NCBI RefSeq assembly: GCF_026341815.1
Contig: NZ_JAPENX010000001.1
Span: 2,232,001-2,296,000, forward strand
Direction: 5' to 3'
DNA length: 64,000 nt
From: Streptomyces sp. NBC_00572
Lineage (GTDB): Bacteria > Actinomycetota > Actinomycetes > Streptomycetales > Streptomycetaceae
The notes beneath the pieces were generated by a model. That model was not told where the DNA came from, did no database searches, and worked only from the letters and a program-made list of their open reading frames with translations. How positions within the stretch are numbered: the first letter of the stretch is position 1; each line of letters opens with the position of its first letter. Made by a program: the position numbers and the translations under genes. Positions 1 through 8,188 of this stretch are shown here, one piece after another.

Positions 1-891
1 GCCGCCGCGGCGGGTCTCGATCATGTCGGTGGCGCTCCGCGGCAGCCAGGCCGAGGCCGTGCCGCTGTCGTCGCTGCCGGGGCCGAAGAGATGCGGGGCC
101 AGCTGGGCCTGGAGGTCGGCCGGGGTGGGCCGGCGGGTGACGTCCATCTGCATGCAGGCGTCGATGAGGGGCCGCAGCTCGTCGGGCAGGCCCTCCAGGT
201 CGGGGCCCTCGCGGAGCAGCATGAAGACGGTCTCGACCGGGTTGGCGCCGTGGAACGGCGCGTGGCCGGTGGCGGCGAAGACCAGCATCGAGCCCAGCGA
301 GAAGACATCGCTCGCGCCGGTGACGCTGCGCGAGTCGCGGGCCTGCTCGGGCGACATGTAGGCCGGGGTGCCGACGGCGACGTTGGTCATGGTCAGGCGC
401 GTGTTGGAGACGCCCGACGCGATGCCGAAGTCGATCACCCGGGGGCCGTCCTCGACGACGAGGACGTTGGAGGGCTTGAGGTCACGGTGGACCAGGCCCG
501 CGCCGTGGATGGACTGCAGGGCCTCGGCGACGCCGGCGGCCAGCCAGCGCACGGCCTGGGCCGGGAGCGGTCCGCACTCGTTCACTATCTCTTCGAGCGA
601 GGGCGCCGGGACGTACGCGGTCGCCAGCCAGGGCACGGCTGCCCGCGGGTCGGCGTCCACGACGGCGGCCGTGTAGAAGCCGGAGACCGCCCGCGCGGCC
701 TCCACCTCTCGGGTGAAGCGGACCCGGAACAGCTGGTCCTCGGCGAGCTCCGTGCGCACGGTCTTGATCGCCACGCGTCGGCCCGAGGCCGAGCGCGCGA
801 GATAGACCAGGCCCATTCCGCCCGCGCCGAGCCGGCCCAGCACCTCGAAGGGCCCGATGCGTCTCGGGTCGTGCTGCGTCAGCTGTTCCAC
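1..891 (-). CDS. Serine/threonine protein kinase, Hanks type (3' end beyond window)
   Basis: The GTG start at 891 has a GGAGG site nine bases upstream, and the frame is open to base 1, so 297 codons of the N-terminal part are present. The glycine loop reads GRLGAGGMG near residue 19, with the ATP lysine in VAIKTV. The catalytic loop is HRDLKPSN, followed by DFG (IDFGIASG) and the APE-like motif [10 protein letters not shown]. These are the full signatures of an active eukaryotic-type kinase, which phosphorylates Ser/Thr on proteins. The C-terminal sensor or membrane part, if any, is outside the window, so soluble versus membrane location cannot be decided. Confidence 0.93.
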   Translation of the reverse strand, partial: MEQLTQHDPRRIGPFEVLGRLGAGGMGLVYLARSASGRRVAIKTVRTELAEDQLFRVRFTREVEAARAVSGFYTAAVVDADPRAAVPWLATAYVPAPSLEEIVNECGPLPAQAVRWLAAGVAEALQSIHGAGLVHRDLKPSNVLVVEDGPRVIDFGIASGVSNTRLTMTNVAVGTPAYMSPEQARDSRSVTGASDVFSLGSMLVFAATGHAPFHGANPVETVFMLLREGPDLEGLPDELRPLIDACMQMDVTRRPTPADLQAQLAPHLFGPGSDDSGTASAWLPRSATDMIETRRGG

Positions 892-1028
892 TTGCCTGCC
901 ACCTCCCCGTACGGGCCATGAGGGTACGGCCCCGTGGCCCTGATTCTTCCTGTCCGGGGGCCCGGTTGCGAACCCGGGGGCGGATCGGGGTGTCACAGGT
1001 CATATCGGAGCCATCCGGAAGGGAAGCC

Positions 1029-1814
1029 TCACGTCGTACCGGACGGCTCCGAGAGGACCGCGAAGCGCGCGCCCTGGTTGTCGTGCAGGACGGCGATGCG
1101 GCCGTGGGGGGTGTCGAAGGCCGGGGTGGCGACCCGGCCGCCGAGCCGGACGGTGGTCTCGCAGGCCTCGTCGCAGTCGTGGACGGCGAAGTAGACGAGG
1201 ACGTGGCCGGGCATCTCCGCGGGGAAGTCGTCGCTGATGACGGCGCGTCCTCCGAAGGCGCTGTCGTCGCCGGGCCGGGAGCCGGGAGGTGACCAGACGC
1301 GGTAGTCGAAGCCGGGGTCCCTGCCCTCCTCGTCGGGGGCGGCCTGGCGGCCAAGGTAGCCGAAGACGGTGGCGTAGAAGGTGTCCACGGCGTCGGGACG
1401 GCGGGTGTACACCTCCATCCAGCAGAAGGAGCCCGGTTCGTTGACGGTCTGGAAGCCGTTGTCGTCGCCCGACTGGCGGAGGCCGAAGACGGCGCCGCCG
1501 GGGTCGGCGGCGAGCGCGAGGACGCCGAAGGGGCCGACGGGGTAGGGCTCCATGACCATCTGGCCGCCGGCGGCCTTGATCCGGGCGGCGAGGGTGCCGG
1601 CGTTCTCGGTGGCGAGGTAGACGGTCCAGGTGGTGGGCATGCGGCCGTCGCGCTTGGGGAGGAGTCCGGCGACGCGTCGCCCGTCGAGGAGGGCCTCGTC
1701 GCGGTCGGGGTCGAAGGTCCAGCCGAAGAGCTCGCCGTAGAAGCGCTTGCCCGCTTCGAGGTCGGGGAGCTGTGCGTCCACCCAGCAGGGGGTGCCCTCA
1801 GTGCGTACGGCCAT
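1029..1814 (-). CDS. VOC family protein with two glyoxalase-fold domains
   Basis: This 261-residue protein has two tandem vicinal-oxygen-chelate repeats, roughly residues 1-125 and 130-261. Each begins with a strand and helix pattern typical of the fold (CWVDAQLPDLEAGKRFYGEL and FCWMEVYTRRPDAVDTFYAT). The family covers glyoxalase I, extradiol dioxygenases and bleomycin-binding proteins; most Streptomyces paralogues of this two-domain type have no assigned substrate. It is a single gene read leftwards toward the kinase, with the ATG at 1814. No operon partner is evident. The fold is secure, the reaction is unknown. Confidence 0.85.
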   Translation of the reverse strand: MAVRTEGTPCWVDAQLPDLEAGKRFYGELFGWTFDPDRDEALLDGRRVAGLLPKRDGRMPTTWTVYLATENAGTLAARIKAAGGQMVMEPYPVGPFGVLALAADPGGAVFGLRQSGDDNGFQTVNEPGSFCWMEVYTRRPDAVDTFYATVFGYLGRQAAPDEEGRDPGFDYRVWSPPGSRPGDDSAFGGRAVISDDFPAEMPGHVLVYFAVHDCDEACETTVRLGGRVATPAFDTPHGRIAVLHDNQGARFAVLSEPSGTT

Positions 1815-2133
1815 GTCACCACGCTAGGTCCGTGGTGGCGACGCCGCACGCCCCGACGTGCGAACAAAGTGGCGATTTATCGGTCCAGAACCCTTGGGAC
1901 AGTTGAGTTGTCCACCGAAGTTGTCCACAGGCTGTTCATAAGCCTATTCGGGTACGGGGATCCCGCGGCCGTCCGCCCCACTCCCTGGGAGTGGCGCAAT
2001 CCCGCCCCTCCCCGTCCGTGCCGCACCCACGGAGACACGCGTGCCGACCTCGCAGAACACGAGTGGCCGGGGGGTGCACCCCATTTGCAGTCGGCCGAAT
2101 CGCGCGCCGACACCCCCTCGGTAAGCTGACGGC
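1815..2133. other. Intergenic region with two DnaA-box-like sites and divergent promoters
   Basis: This 319-base gap between the divergent VOC and TetR genes is less GC-rich in its centre (1866-1960). It holds TTGTCCACC at 1908-1916 and TTGTCCACA at 1921-1929 on the same strand; the second equals the Streptomyces DnaA-box core. A -10-like TAAGCT at 2122-2127 lies six bases before the TetR ATG, suggesting a leaderless start. Short frames on both strands here have no recognisable protein features, so I call no gene. Confidence 0.5.
1908..1929 (+). promoter_or_regulatory. Paired DnaA-box-like nonamers
   Basis: TTGTCCACC (1908-1916) and TTGTCCACA (1921-1929) are direct repeats 13 bases apart, start to start. 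The second matches the preferred DnaA box of Streptomyces. There is no dnaA, dnaN or parAB nearby, so this is not the origin. It could be a DnaA titration or regulatory site, or chance. Confidence 0.4.
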
Positions 2134-2781
2134 ATGACAGGACAAGTACGCACCGTCGACGGCCGCGTGGCCGGACGACGCGGCCAGGCGACGCGGCAGA
2201 AGCTGCTCGACTGCCTCGGTGAGATGCTCAGCTCCTCGCCCTACCGGGACGTCAAGGTCATCGATGTGGCCCGGAAGGCGGGTACTTCACCCGCGACGTT
2301 CTATCAGTACTTCCCGGACGTCGAGGGAGCGGTTCTCGAGATCGCGGAGGAAATGGCCAAGGAGGGCGCCGGGTTGACCGAGCTGGTCTCCGGCCGTTCC
2401 TGGGTCGGCAAGGCCGGCTGGCAGACCTCCGAGGAACTCGTCGAAGGCTTCCTGGACTTCTGGCGGAAGCACGACGCCATCCTCCGGGTCGTGGACCTCG
2501 GCGCCGCCGAGGGCGACAAGCGGTTCTACAAGATCCGCATGAAGATCCTGAACTCGGTCACCAACTCCCTCACGGACGCGGTGAAGGAGCTCCAGGCCAA
2601 GGGCAAGGTCGACAAGGAGGTCAGCCCCGCCGCCATGGCCGGCTCGCTCGTGGCGATGCTGGCCGCGGTCGCCGGCCACCAGAAGGGCTTCACGACCTGG
2701 GGCGTGAAGCAGGCCGAACTCAAGCCGAACCTGGCCCTGTTGGTGCATCTGGGCATCACCGGCAAGAAGCCGACCAGATAG
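2134..2781 (+). CDS. TetR/AcrR family transcriptional regulator
   Basis: This 215-residue protein has an N-terminal helix-turn-helix at about residues 20-65, with the recognition region KAGTSPATFYQYF typical of TetR proteins. The remaining helical domain (about 70-205) would bind a ligand and dimerise. There is no good ribosome binding site; TAAGCT six bases before the ATG suggests a leaderless transcript. The upstream neighbour is divergent and the downstream gene convergent, so no target is obvious beyond autoregulation. The ligand is unknown. Confidence 0.88.
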   Translation: MTGQVRTVDGRVAGRRGQATRQKLLDCLGEMLSSSPYRDVKVIDVARKAGTSPATFYQYFPDVEGAVLEIAEEMAKEGAGLTELVSGRSWVGKAGWQTSEELVEGFLDFWRKHDAILRVVDLGAAEGDKRFYKIRMKILNSVTNSLTDAVKELQAKGKVDKEVSPAAMAGSLVAMLAAVAGHQKGFTTWGVKQAELKPNLALLVHLGITGKKPTR

Positions 2782-2812
2782 CCCCACCCCCTCCTTCACC
2801 CGTCCTGTCGTC

Positions 2813-2854
2813 GACGCCGACGGCGGCCCGCCCCCACGGACCGCCGTCGGCGTC
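2813..2854. terminator. Bidirectional hairpin terminator
   Basis: GACGCCGACGGCGG (2813-2826) pairs perfectly with CCGCCGTCGGCGTC (2841-2854) across a 14-base loop. It lies between the convergent TetR and DUF4097 genes. There is no U tract, as is usual for Streptomyces. Confidence 0.8.
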
Positions 2855-2885
2855 GCCGTGTCCGGGCGAGCTCCGCGACGGCACG

Positions 2886-3557
2886 TCACAGGCTGCGGGC
2901 GGTGATGTCGCCGTAGGAGGTGGTGGCATGGATGTTCAGGCCGGCGGCGGCGCCGTCGGTGTTGGTGAGGGCGTTGTGGAGGCGGCCGTAGGCGGTGCGG
3001 GCGTCGAGGGTGGCGGAGACGCCGCGGGCGGCGCCGACCGTGATCGCGCCGGACTCGGTGCGCAGGACCACTGAGCCGGTGACGGCTTCGGTGATGCGGA
3101 GGTCGCCCTTCTGGGTGCTGATCTCGGCGGCGCCGCCGAGGCGGCCGACGGTGATGTCGCCGGCGAGGAGGGTGAGGCGGGCGGTGGCGGTCTCGTCGAG
3201 GGTGACGGTGCCCTGTGCGCCGTCGAAGGTGACGTCGCCGAGGCGGCCGACGCCGCGGAGGTCACCGGCGGCGGTCTTCGCCTCGATGCGGGAGCCGGCG
3301 GGCAGCTGGACGGTCACCTCGACCGATCCGGAGTCGCCCAGGAGCCGGTTCTTGGCCGGGGCGGCGGCGATCCGCAGGACGCCGTCGGCGTACTCGACCG
3401 AGACCTGCTCGGCGGCCTTCAGGTCGGCGGACTTGGCGGGGTTCGCGGGCCGGATGTCGACCGTGGCGTCGTCACGGTCGGCGGCGATGAGCTGGATGCG
3501 GCCGGCGGGGATGTCGAGGACGGTGATGATCGCGGCGGTGGCGGCGAACTTCTGCAA
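2886..3557 (-). CDS. DUF4097 beta-strand repeat protein (putative adhesin-like)
   Basis: I start this at TTG 3557, because AAGGAG lies eight bases upstream and the upstream extension is low-quality; this gives 223 residues. The protein is built of short repeating beta strands (for example GDVTFDGAQGTVTLDE, GDITVGRLGGAAEIST, GDLRITEAVTGSVVLR), forming the solenoid typical of DUF4097. There is no signal peptide and no membrane segment. Function is unknown for the family in actinobacteria. Its upstream region carries a striking set of repeated TGCAA-type motifs, suggesting dedicated control. Confidence 0.8.
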   Translation of the reverse strand: MQKFAATAAIITVLDIPAGRIQLIAADRDDATVDIRPANPAKSADLKAAEQVSVEYADGVLRIAAAPAKNRLLGDSGSVEVTVQLPAGSRIEAKTAAGDLRGVGRLGDVTFDGAQGTVTLDETATARLTLLAGDITVGRLGGAAEISTQKGDLRITEAVTGSVVLRTESGAITVGAARGVSATLDARTAYGRLHNALTNTDGAAAGLNIHATTSYGDITARSL

Positions 3558-3621
3558 GGTTCTTCTCCTTCTTGAGGCGGTCCCACTCTCGGGCCCGCCG
3601 TTTCCGATGAAGGAAAAGCTA

Positions 3622-3752
3622 CGTTGCATTCATGGATCCGACAACACATTCATTGCGTAAGATCGTCATCCCCGCAGGTCAGAACGAGTATTTCGTTGCA
3701 GTGACCCTGCAGGCTAATGCAACAACCCTCCCTCTTGCAGTTGCAATGAAAT
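3622..3752. promoter_or_regulatory. Cluster of TGCAA(T/C)GAAAT motifs upstream of the DUF4097 gene
   Basis: ATTTCGTTGCA (3690-3700) and TGCAATGAAAT (3742-3752) form a large inverted repeat with one mismatch. ATTCATTGCG (3648-3657), CGTTGCATTCAT (3622-3633), CTAATGCAAC (3714-3723) and CTTGCAG (3734-3740) are related partial copies. The region is AT-rich compared with its surroundings and lies directly upstream of the TTG start at 3557, so it is probably the promoter and operator zone of that gene. Confidence 0.55.
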
Positions 3753-3789
3753 GAGAGTGAACGCTCTTCGGTGCCGGTTCGACGCCCGG

Positions 3790-4260
3790 TCAGCGTCTCG
3801 TCAGCCGGAAGAGCCGGATCTCGCGGTCGATCCGTGCCTGGTACGTGGCGTACGGCGGCCAGAACTCCAGGGCCGCCCGCCAGGCCTCCGCCCGCTCCTC
3901 CCCCGTGAGCAAATCCGCCCGTACGGGCACGTCCTCGCCCTTCCAGTTCACCTCGACGTCCGGATGGGCGAGCAGGTTCGCCGTCCACGCCGGATGTCCG
4001 GGGCGGCCGAAGTTGGAGCCGATGAGCAGCCAGCGGCCGTCCGTCTCCGGCATGCAGGCCAGCGGGGTGACCCGGGGAAGCCCGCTCTTCGCACCCCGGG
4101 CGGTGAGCACCACCCCGGGCAGCATCTGGGCGCTGAGCAGCACCTTTCCCCTGGTCAGGCGGTGCACGGCCTTGTCCATGGCGGGCACGACGTGCGGGCC
4201 GATCCGGGCGAACGTCCGGGTCGAGGACATCTTCTGCATCAGCTTGCGTCCGACGGGCAT
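3790..4260 (-). CDS. Nitroreductase/deazaflavin (F420)-dependent oxidoreductase, Ddn-like
   Basis: This 156-residue protein has the DUF385/Ddn split-barrel pattern: VVLTARGAKSGLPRVTPL, then WLLIGSNFGRPGHPAWTANL and a late Trp-Lys segment. The family uses reduced F420 (some members bind FMN, haem or biliverdin). The ATG at 4260 directly follows the stop of the acyl-CoA dehydrogenase at 4261-4263, so the two are translationally coupled and likely work together, perhaps in reduction of an unsaturated lipid or steroid intermediate. The substrate is inference. Confidence 0.85.
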   Translation of the reverse strand: MPVGRKLMQKMSSTRTFARIGPHVVPAMDKAVHRLTRGKVLLSAQMLPGVVLTARGAKSGLPRVTPLACMPETDGRWLLIGSNFGRPGHPAWTANLLAHPDVEVNWKGEDVPVRADLLTGEERAEAWRAALEFWPPYATYQARIDREIRLFRLTRR

Positions 4261-5505
4261 CTACGCCGCCACCTCTCCGAAGAGTCCGGTCCGTTCCGCC
4301 GCCCGTGCGCGCAGCCGCCGCACGGGCCCGAAGAGCAGTTCGTCGGAGGCGGCCCGCTTGAAGGAGAGGTGCGCCTCGTGCTCCCAGGTGAATCCGATGC
4401 CGCCGTGGAGCTGGATGGACTCCCCCGCGGTGGCGCGGAGCGCCTCCAGGGCGTGGGCGAGGGCGAGCGGCCCGCTGTCGGGTCCGGGTCCCGGCTCCCG
4501 CGCCGCGCAGTAGGTGAGGGAGCGGGCGGCCTCGACCTGGACGTAGAGGTCGGCGAGCCGGTGTTTGACCGCCTGGAAGGAGCCGACGGGTCGGCCGAAC
4601 TGCTCGCGCGCGGTGACGTGGGCGACGGTCCGGTCGAGGGCCTCGCGGGCGGCGCCGACGGCTTCGGCGGCCAGCATGACTGCGGCGGTGCGGCCGGTGA
4701 CGGCGAGCGCACCGAGGACGTCGGCCGGTTCCTCGCCGAGGAGTTCGGCCTCGGTGTCCCTGAACTGGACGGTGGCCTGGGTGCGGGTGAGGTCGAGGGT
4801 GGTCTGCCGGGTGCGGACGAGCCCCGGAGCCGCGTCTCCCTCCTGTTCCGCCCGGACGAGGAAGAGCAGGGTGCGGCTGCGGGCGAAGCCGCCGGTGTGG
4901 GCGGCGACGAGCAGCAGTCCGGCGCTGTGTCCGTCGAGGACCTGGGCGGCCTCCCCGTACAGCCGCCAGCCTCCGTCGGCGGCGCGTGCCTGCACGCCGC
5001 CCGCGCGGCCGCCGCCGGACCAGTCCTCGGCGGTGTTGTCGCCGGTCAGGCCGAGGGCGAGGGCGAGGGCGCCGCCGGGGACGGCGAGGGCGCTCGTGAG
5101 GCTTCCGTCGGCGAGCCGCGGGAGGAGTGCGGCGCGCTGCGCGGGGGTGCCGAGGGCGGTGAGGAGCGGGGCGGTGAGGACGCTGGTGGCGAGGAGCGGG
5201 GAGGGGGCGAGGGCGCGGCCGGTCTCCTCGCAGGCGAGGGCGAGTTCGGCGGGTCCGCAGCCGACTCCTCCGTACTCCTCGGGGAGGGCGAGCCCGGCGA
5301 CGCCTAGGGTGCCGGACATCCGGGCCCAGAGCTCGGGGTCGTATCCCTGGGGGGTGGCGGTGGCGGCCCGGTTCTCCTGCGGCCCGGCCCGTTCGGCGAG
5401 CAGGTCGCGCAGGGTGCGGCGGATCTCCTGCTGCTCCTCGGTGAGCGGGGCGGCGAGCGAGGCGGTTCCGGCGGCGGCGAGCGCTGCGCTGTCGGCGGCG
5501 TCCAT
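4261..5505 (-). CDS. Acyl-CoA dehydrogenase
   Basis: This 414-residue flavoprotein contains the acyl-CoA dehydrogenase N-terminal helices (LTEEQQEIRRTLRDLL, residues 22-37), the middle beta domain and the C-terminal helical domain. The late motif LHGGIGFTWEHEAH carries the likely catalytic Glu in the position used by actinobacterial FadE proteins. It would form a 2,3-enoyl-CoA with FAD. It leads a two-gene minus-strand unit with the deazaflavin enzyme. A TGACG/CGTCA dyad at 5523-5535 sits just before its start, a probable TetR-type operator. The acyl chain specificity is unknown. Confidence 0.9.
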   Translation of the reverse strand: MDAADSAALAAAGTASLAAPLTEEQQEIRRTLRDLLAERAGPQENRAATATPQGYDPELWARMSGTLGVAGLALPEEYGGVGCGPAELALACEETGRALAPSPLLATSVLTAPLLTALGTPAQRAALLPRLADGSLTSALAVPGGALALALGLTGDNTAEDWSGGGRAGGVQARAADGGWRLYGEAAQVLDGHSAGLLLVAAHTGGFARSRTLLFLVRAEQEGDAAPGLVRTRQTTLDLTRTQATVQFRDTEAELLGEEPADVLGALAVTGRTAAVMLAAEAVGAAREALDRTVAHVTAREQFGRPVGSFQAVKHRLADLYVQVEAARSLTYCAAREPGPGPDSGPLALAHALEALRATAGESIQLHGGIGFTWEHEAHLSFKRAASDELLFGPVRRLRARAAERTGLFGEVAA

Positions 5506-5522
5506 GGGGCTCCCTCCGTTTC

Positions 5523-5535
5523 TGACGGTGCGTCA
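5523..5535. promoter_or_regulatory. Operator-like dyad TGACG-GTG-CGTCA
   Basis: This perfect 5-base inverted repeat with a 3-base centre lies 18 bases upstream of the acyl-CoA dehydrogenase start. It shares a TCTGAcG...CGTCA core with the longer dyad at 5586-5612, so one regulator may bind both sides of the divergent promoter. Confidence 0.5.
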
Positions 5536-5585
5536 TGCTAGGCCCGCGCCGGGCCGGTTGCCAGAGTCGCGCCGGTCCCGATCGA

Positions 5586-5612
5586 ATGAATCTGATGTAC
5601 CGTCAGATTCAT
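5586..5612. promoter_or_regulatory. Long operator dyad overlapping the thiolase start codon
   Basis: ATGAATCTGA (5586-5595) and TCAGATTCAT (5603-5612) are perfect 10-base inverted arms around TGTACCG. The right arm includes the ATG at 5611, and there is no ribosome binding site, so the thiolase mRNA is probably leaderless and directly repressed here. Confidence 0.65.
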
Positions 5613-6786
5613 GCCGACCATCGCACCCACCACCGCACGCAGCCCCCGCCGCGTCGCCGTCGCCGGCGTCGCCCTCGCCGACTGCGGCCGGGTCGACGAG
5701 GCCACCCCGTACGCCCTGCACGCCCAGGCCGCCCGGCGCGCCCTCGCGGACAGCGGCCTGGACCGCTCCCTGATCGACGGCCTCGCCTCGGCGGGCCTCG
5801 GCACCCTCGCCCCGGTCGAGGTCGCCGAGTACCTCGGGCTCCGGCCCCGCTGGGTGGACTCGACCGCCGTCGGCGGCGCCACCTGGGAGGTCATGGCCGC
5901 GCACGCCGCCGACGCGATCGCCGCCGGCCACGCGAACGCCGTCCTCCTCGTGTACGGCTCCACCGCGCGCGCCGACATCCGCGCCCGGCGCCGCACCGCG
6001 AACCTCTCCTTCGGGTCGCGCGGCCCGCTCCAGTTCGAGGTGCCGTACGGGCACACCCTGATCGCCAAGTACGCGATGGCCGCCCGCCGCCACATGCACG
6101 AGTACGGAACGACCCTGGAGCAGCTCGCTGAAGTGGCCGTCCAGGCGCGGGCGAACGCGGCGCTCAACCCGGAGGCGATGTTCCGCGAGCCGATCACCGT
6201 CGACGACGTCCTGTCCGGCCCGATGATCGCGGACCCCTTCACCAAGCTGCACTGCTGCCTGCGCTCCGACGGCGGCTGCGCGGTGCTGCTCGTCGCGGAG
6301 GAGTACGTCCAGGACTGCCGTACGGCCCCGGTCTGGGTCCTCGGCACGGGCGAGCACGTCTCCCACACCACGATGTCGGAGTGGGAGGACTTCGCGGTCT
6401 CCCCGGCGGCGGTCAGCGGCCGGCTCGCCTTCGAGCGGGCGGGCGTGACCCCGGCGGACGTCGACCTCGCGGAGGTCTACGACGCCTTCACCTACATGAC
6501 CCTGGTGACGCTGGAGGACCTGGGCTTCTGCGCGAAGGGCGAGGGCGGGGCGTTCTTCCGGGAGAAGGACCGGCTGCCGGTGAACACGGACGGCGGTGGA
6601 CTCTCGGCCTGCCACCCGGGGATGCGGGGGCTCTTCCTGCTGGTGGAGGCGGTACGGCAGTTGCGCGGGGAGGCACCGGGGCTCCAGGTGCGGCGACCGG
6701 ACGGAAGCCTGCCGGAGGTGGCGGTGGCGTCGGGCACGGGGGGCTGGTTCTGCTCGTCGGGGACGGTGGTCCTCGGTCGGGCGTGA
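5611..6786 (+). CDS. Thiolase-like / lipid-transfer (SCP-x, Ltp type) acyltransferase homologue
   Basis: This 391-residue protein has the two-lobed thiolase fold. The N-terminal half contains VDSTAVGGATWEV, where a true thiolase has its nucleophilic Cys; that Cys is absent (Gly89-Ala90-Thr91). The C-terminal half has GGLSACHPGMRG with the conserved His and GTGGWFCSS near the end. This matches non-thiolytic Ltp-type members, some of which are retro-aldolases that act with a DUF35 partner. No DUF35 gene is present in the window. It is divergent from the acyl-CoA dehydrogenase and probably shares its regulator. Confidence 0.82.
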   Translation: MPTIAPTTARSPRRVAVAGVALADCGRVDEATPYALHAQAARRALADSGLDRSLIDGLASAGLGTLAPVEVAEYLGLRPRWVDSTAVGGATWEVMAAHAADAIAAGHANAVLLVYGSTARADIRARRRTANLSFGSRGPLQFEVPYGHTLIAKYAMAARRHMHEYGTTLEQLAEVAVQARANAALNPEAMFREPITVDDVLSGPMIADPFTKLHCCLRSDGGCAVLLVAEEYVQDCRTAPVWVLGTGEHVSHTTMSEWEDFAVSPAAVSGRLAFERAGVTPADVDLAEVYDAFTYMTLVTLEDLGFCAKGEGGAFFREKDRLPVNTDGGGLSACHPGMRGLFLLVEAVRQLRGEAPGLQVRRPDGSLPEVAVASGTGGWFCSSGTVVLGRA

Positions 6787-6815
6787 CCCCCGGCCGAGAA
6801 TCTATACAAGCGTCA

Positions 6816-6844
6816 TAGACAACCGTGTAGGACATCCGTATAGT
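6816..6844 (+). promoter_or_regulatory. Sigma70-type promoter for the FAD monooxygenase
   Basis: TAGACA (6816-6821), a 17-base spacer and TATAGT (6839-6844) make a good HrdB-type promoter. CTATAC (6802-6807) and GTATAG (6838-6843) are inverted and bracket it, so a repressor may bind across the core promoter. Confidence 0.6.
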
Positions 6845-6895
6845 CATGTCTGCGGGCAGGGGAACGGCCCGCGGCCACCGACAAGGAGTCCTGCC

Positions 6896-8188
6896 ATGAA
6901 CAGCACCGCGAACACCGCCGCGCGCACCTCCGCGAAGACCGTCCTCATCTCGGGCGCCTCGGTCGCCGGCCCCGCCCTCGCCCTCTGGCTGCACCGCTAC
7001 GGCTTCACCCCCACCGTCGTCGAGCGCGCCCCCGAACTCCGCACCGGCGGCTACAAGGTGGACATCCGCGGCACCGCGATCGAGGTCTGCCGCCGGATGG
7101 GGATCCTGGACGAGATCCGCGCCAACTCCACGGACATGCGCGGCGGTTCCTACGTCGACGACCGCGGCCGCACCATCGGCGAACTGTCCGCCGACATCTT
7201 CGGCGGACGCGTCGAGGAGGACGACGAGATCATGCGCGGCGAGCTCGCCCGCATCCTCTACGAGCGGACCCGCGACGACGTCGAGTACCTCTTCGGCGAC
7301 TCGATCGCCACCCTCGACGAGGACGCCGACGGCGTCACCGTCACCTTCGAGAGCGGCACCGTCCGCCGCTTCGACCTGGTCGTCGGCGCCGACGGGCTGC
7401 ACTCCCACACCCGGCGCCTGGCCTTCGGCGAGGAGAGCCGCTTCAAGCGCCACCTCGGCGCGTACGTCTCCATCTTCACCGCCCCCAACCACCTCGGCCT
7501 CGACCGCTGGGAGACGTACCACGCCCTGCCCGGGAAGCTCGTCTGCGTCTACAGCTCGGCCGGCGAGACCGACGCGAAGAACCTCTTCATCTTCTCCTCG
7601 CCCGAGGAACTCCCGTACCACCACCGGGACATCACCGCCCAGCGACGCCACCTCACCGAGTCCTTCGCCGGCGACGGCTGGGAGATCCCCCGGCTCCTCG
7701 GCCATGCCGCCGACGCCGACGACCTCTACTTCGACTCCATCTCCCTCATCGAGATGGACCGCTGGTCGAAGGGGCGCGTCGTCCTCCTCGGCGACGCCGC
7801 CCACTGCTCCTCCCCGGCCTCCGGCCAGGGCACCGGACTCGCCCTCACCGGCGCATACGTCCTGGCGGGCGAACTGGCCCGGGCCGCAGGCGACCACACC
7901 GTCGCCTTCGCACGCTACGAGGCCCACATGCGGCCGGGCGTGGAGCGGAACCAGAAGATGGCGGAGAGCTTCGTCAAGGAGATGACCGTCGGCTCCAAGT
8001 GGAAGATCAAGCTGCGGATGCTCATGGTGCGGACGCTGCCGAAGACGCCGTGGAAGAACCTCATCGCGAAGAAGATCCGCGACGAGATCCAGGCGGCGGC
8101 GACCGCGGTCCCGCTGGTGGACTACCGGATGCCGATCACGGCCGGCACCCCCGGCACCACCGCCCCGCGCTCTACCGTGACCTCATGA
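6896..8188 (+). CDS. FAD-dependent monooxygenase (PHBH fold)
   Basis: I start this at ATG 6896, with AAGGAG eight bases upstream; the product has 430 residues. The N-terminal dinucleotide-binding motif is present in variant form (VLISGASVAGPALALWL), the middle has the DG motif (VVGADGLHSHTRR), and the second FAD motif is GRVVLLGDAAHCSSPASGQGTGLALTGAY. These are group A flavoprotein hydroxylase signatures. Its closest type is the TetX/RdmE-like group acting on aromatic or tetracycline-like compounds, but no substrate can be assigned. The stop overlaps the next start as ATGA (8185-8188), so it is coupled to a PNPOx protein. Confidence 0.9.
   Translation: MNSTANTAARTSAKTVLISGASVAGPALALWLHRYGFTPTVVERAPELRTGGYKVDIRGTAIEVCRRMGILDEIRANSTDMRGGSYVDDRGRTIGELSADIFGGRVEEDDEIMRGELARILYERTRDDVEYLFGDSIATLDEDADGVTVTFESGTVRRFDLVVGADGLHSHTRRLAFGEESRFKRHLGAYVSIFTAPNHLGLDRWETYHALPGKLVCVYSSAGETDAKNLFIFSSPEELPYHHRDITAQRRHLTESFAGDGWEIPRLLGHAADADDLYFDSISLIEMDRWSKGRVVLLGDAAHCSSPASGQGTGLALTGAYVLAGELARAAGDHTVAFARYEAHMRPGVERNQKMAESFVKEMTVGSKWKIKLRMLMVRTLPKTPWKNLIAKKIRDEIQAAATAVPLVDYRMPITAGTPGTTAPRSTVTS

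Noticed and set aside
482..1867. A long minus-strand frame across the kinase and VOC genes
   Set aside because: It is an off-frame reading with Pro/Arg/Ser bias typical of antisense or out-of-frame GC-rich DNA. The kinase and VOC protein signatures are in other frames.
3650..5536. A 628-codon frame over the acyl-CoA dehydrogenase and deazaflavin genes
   Set aside because: Arg/Pro-rich composition with no fold signature; the acyl-CoA dehydrogenase motifs are in a different frame.
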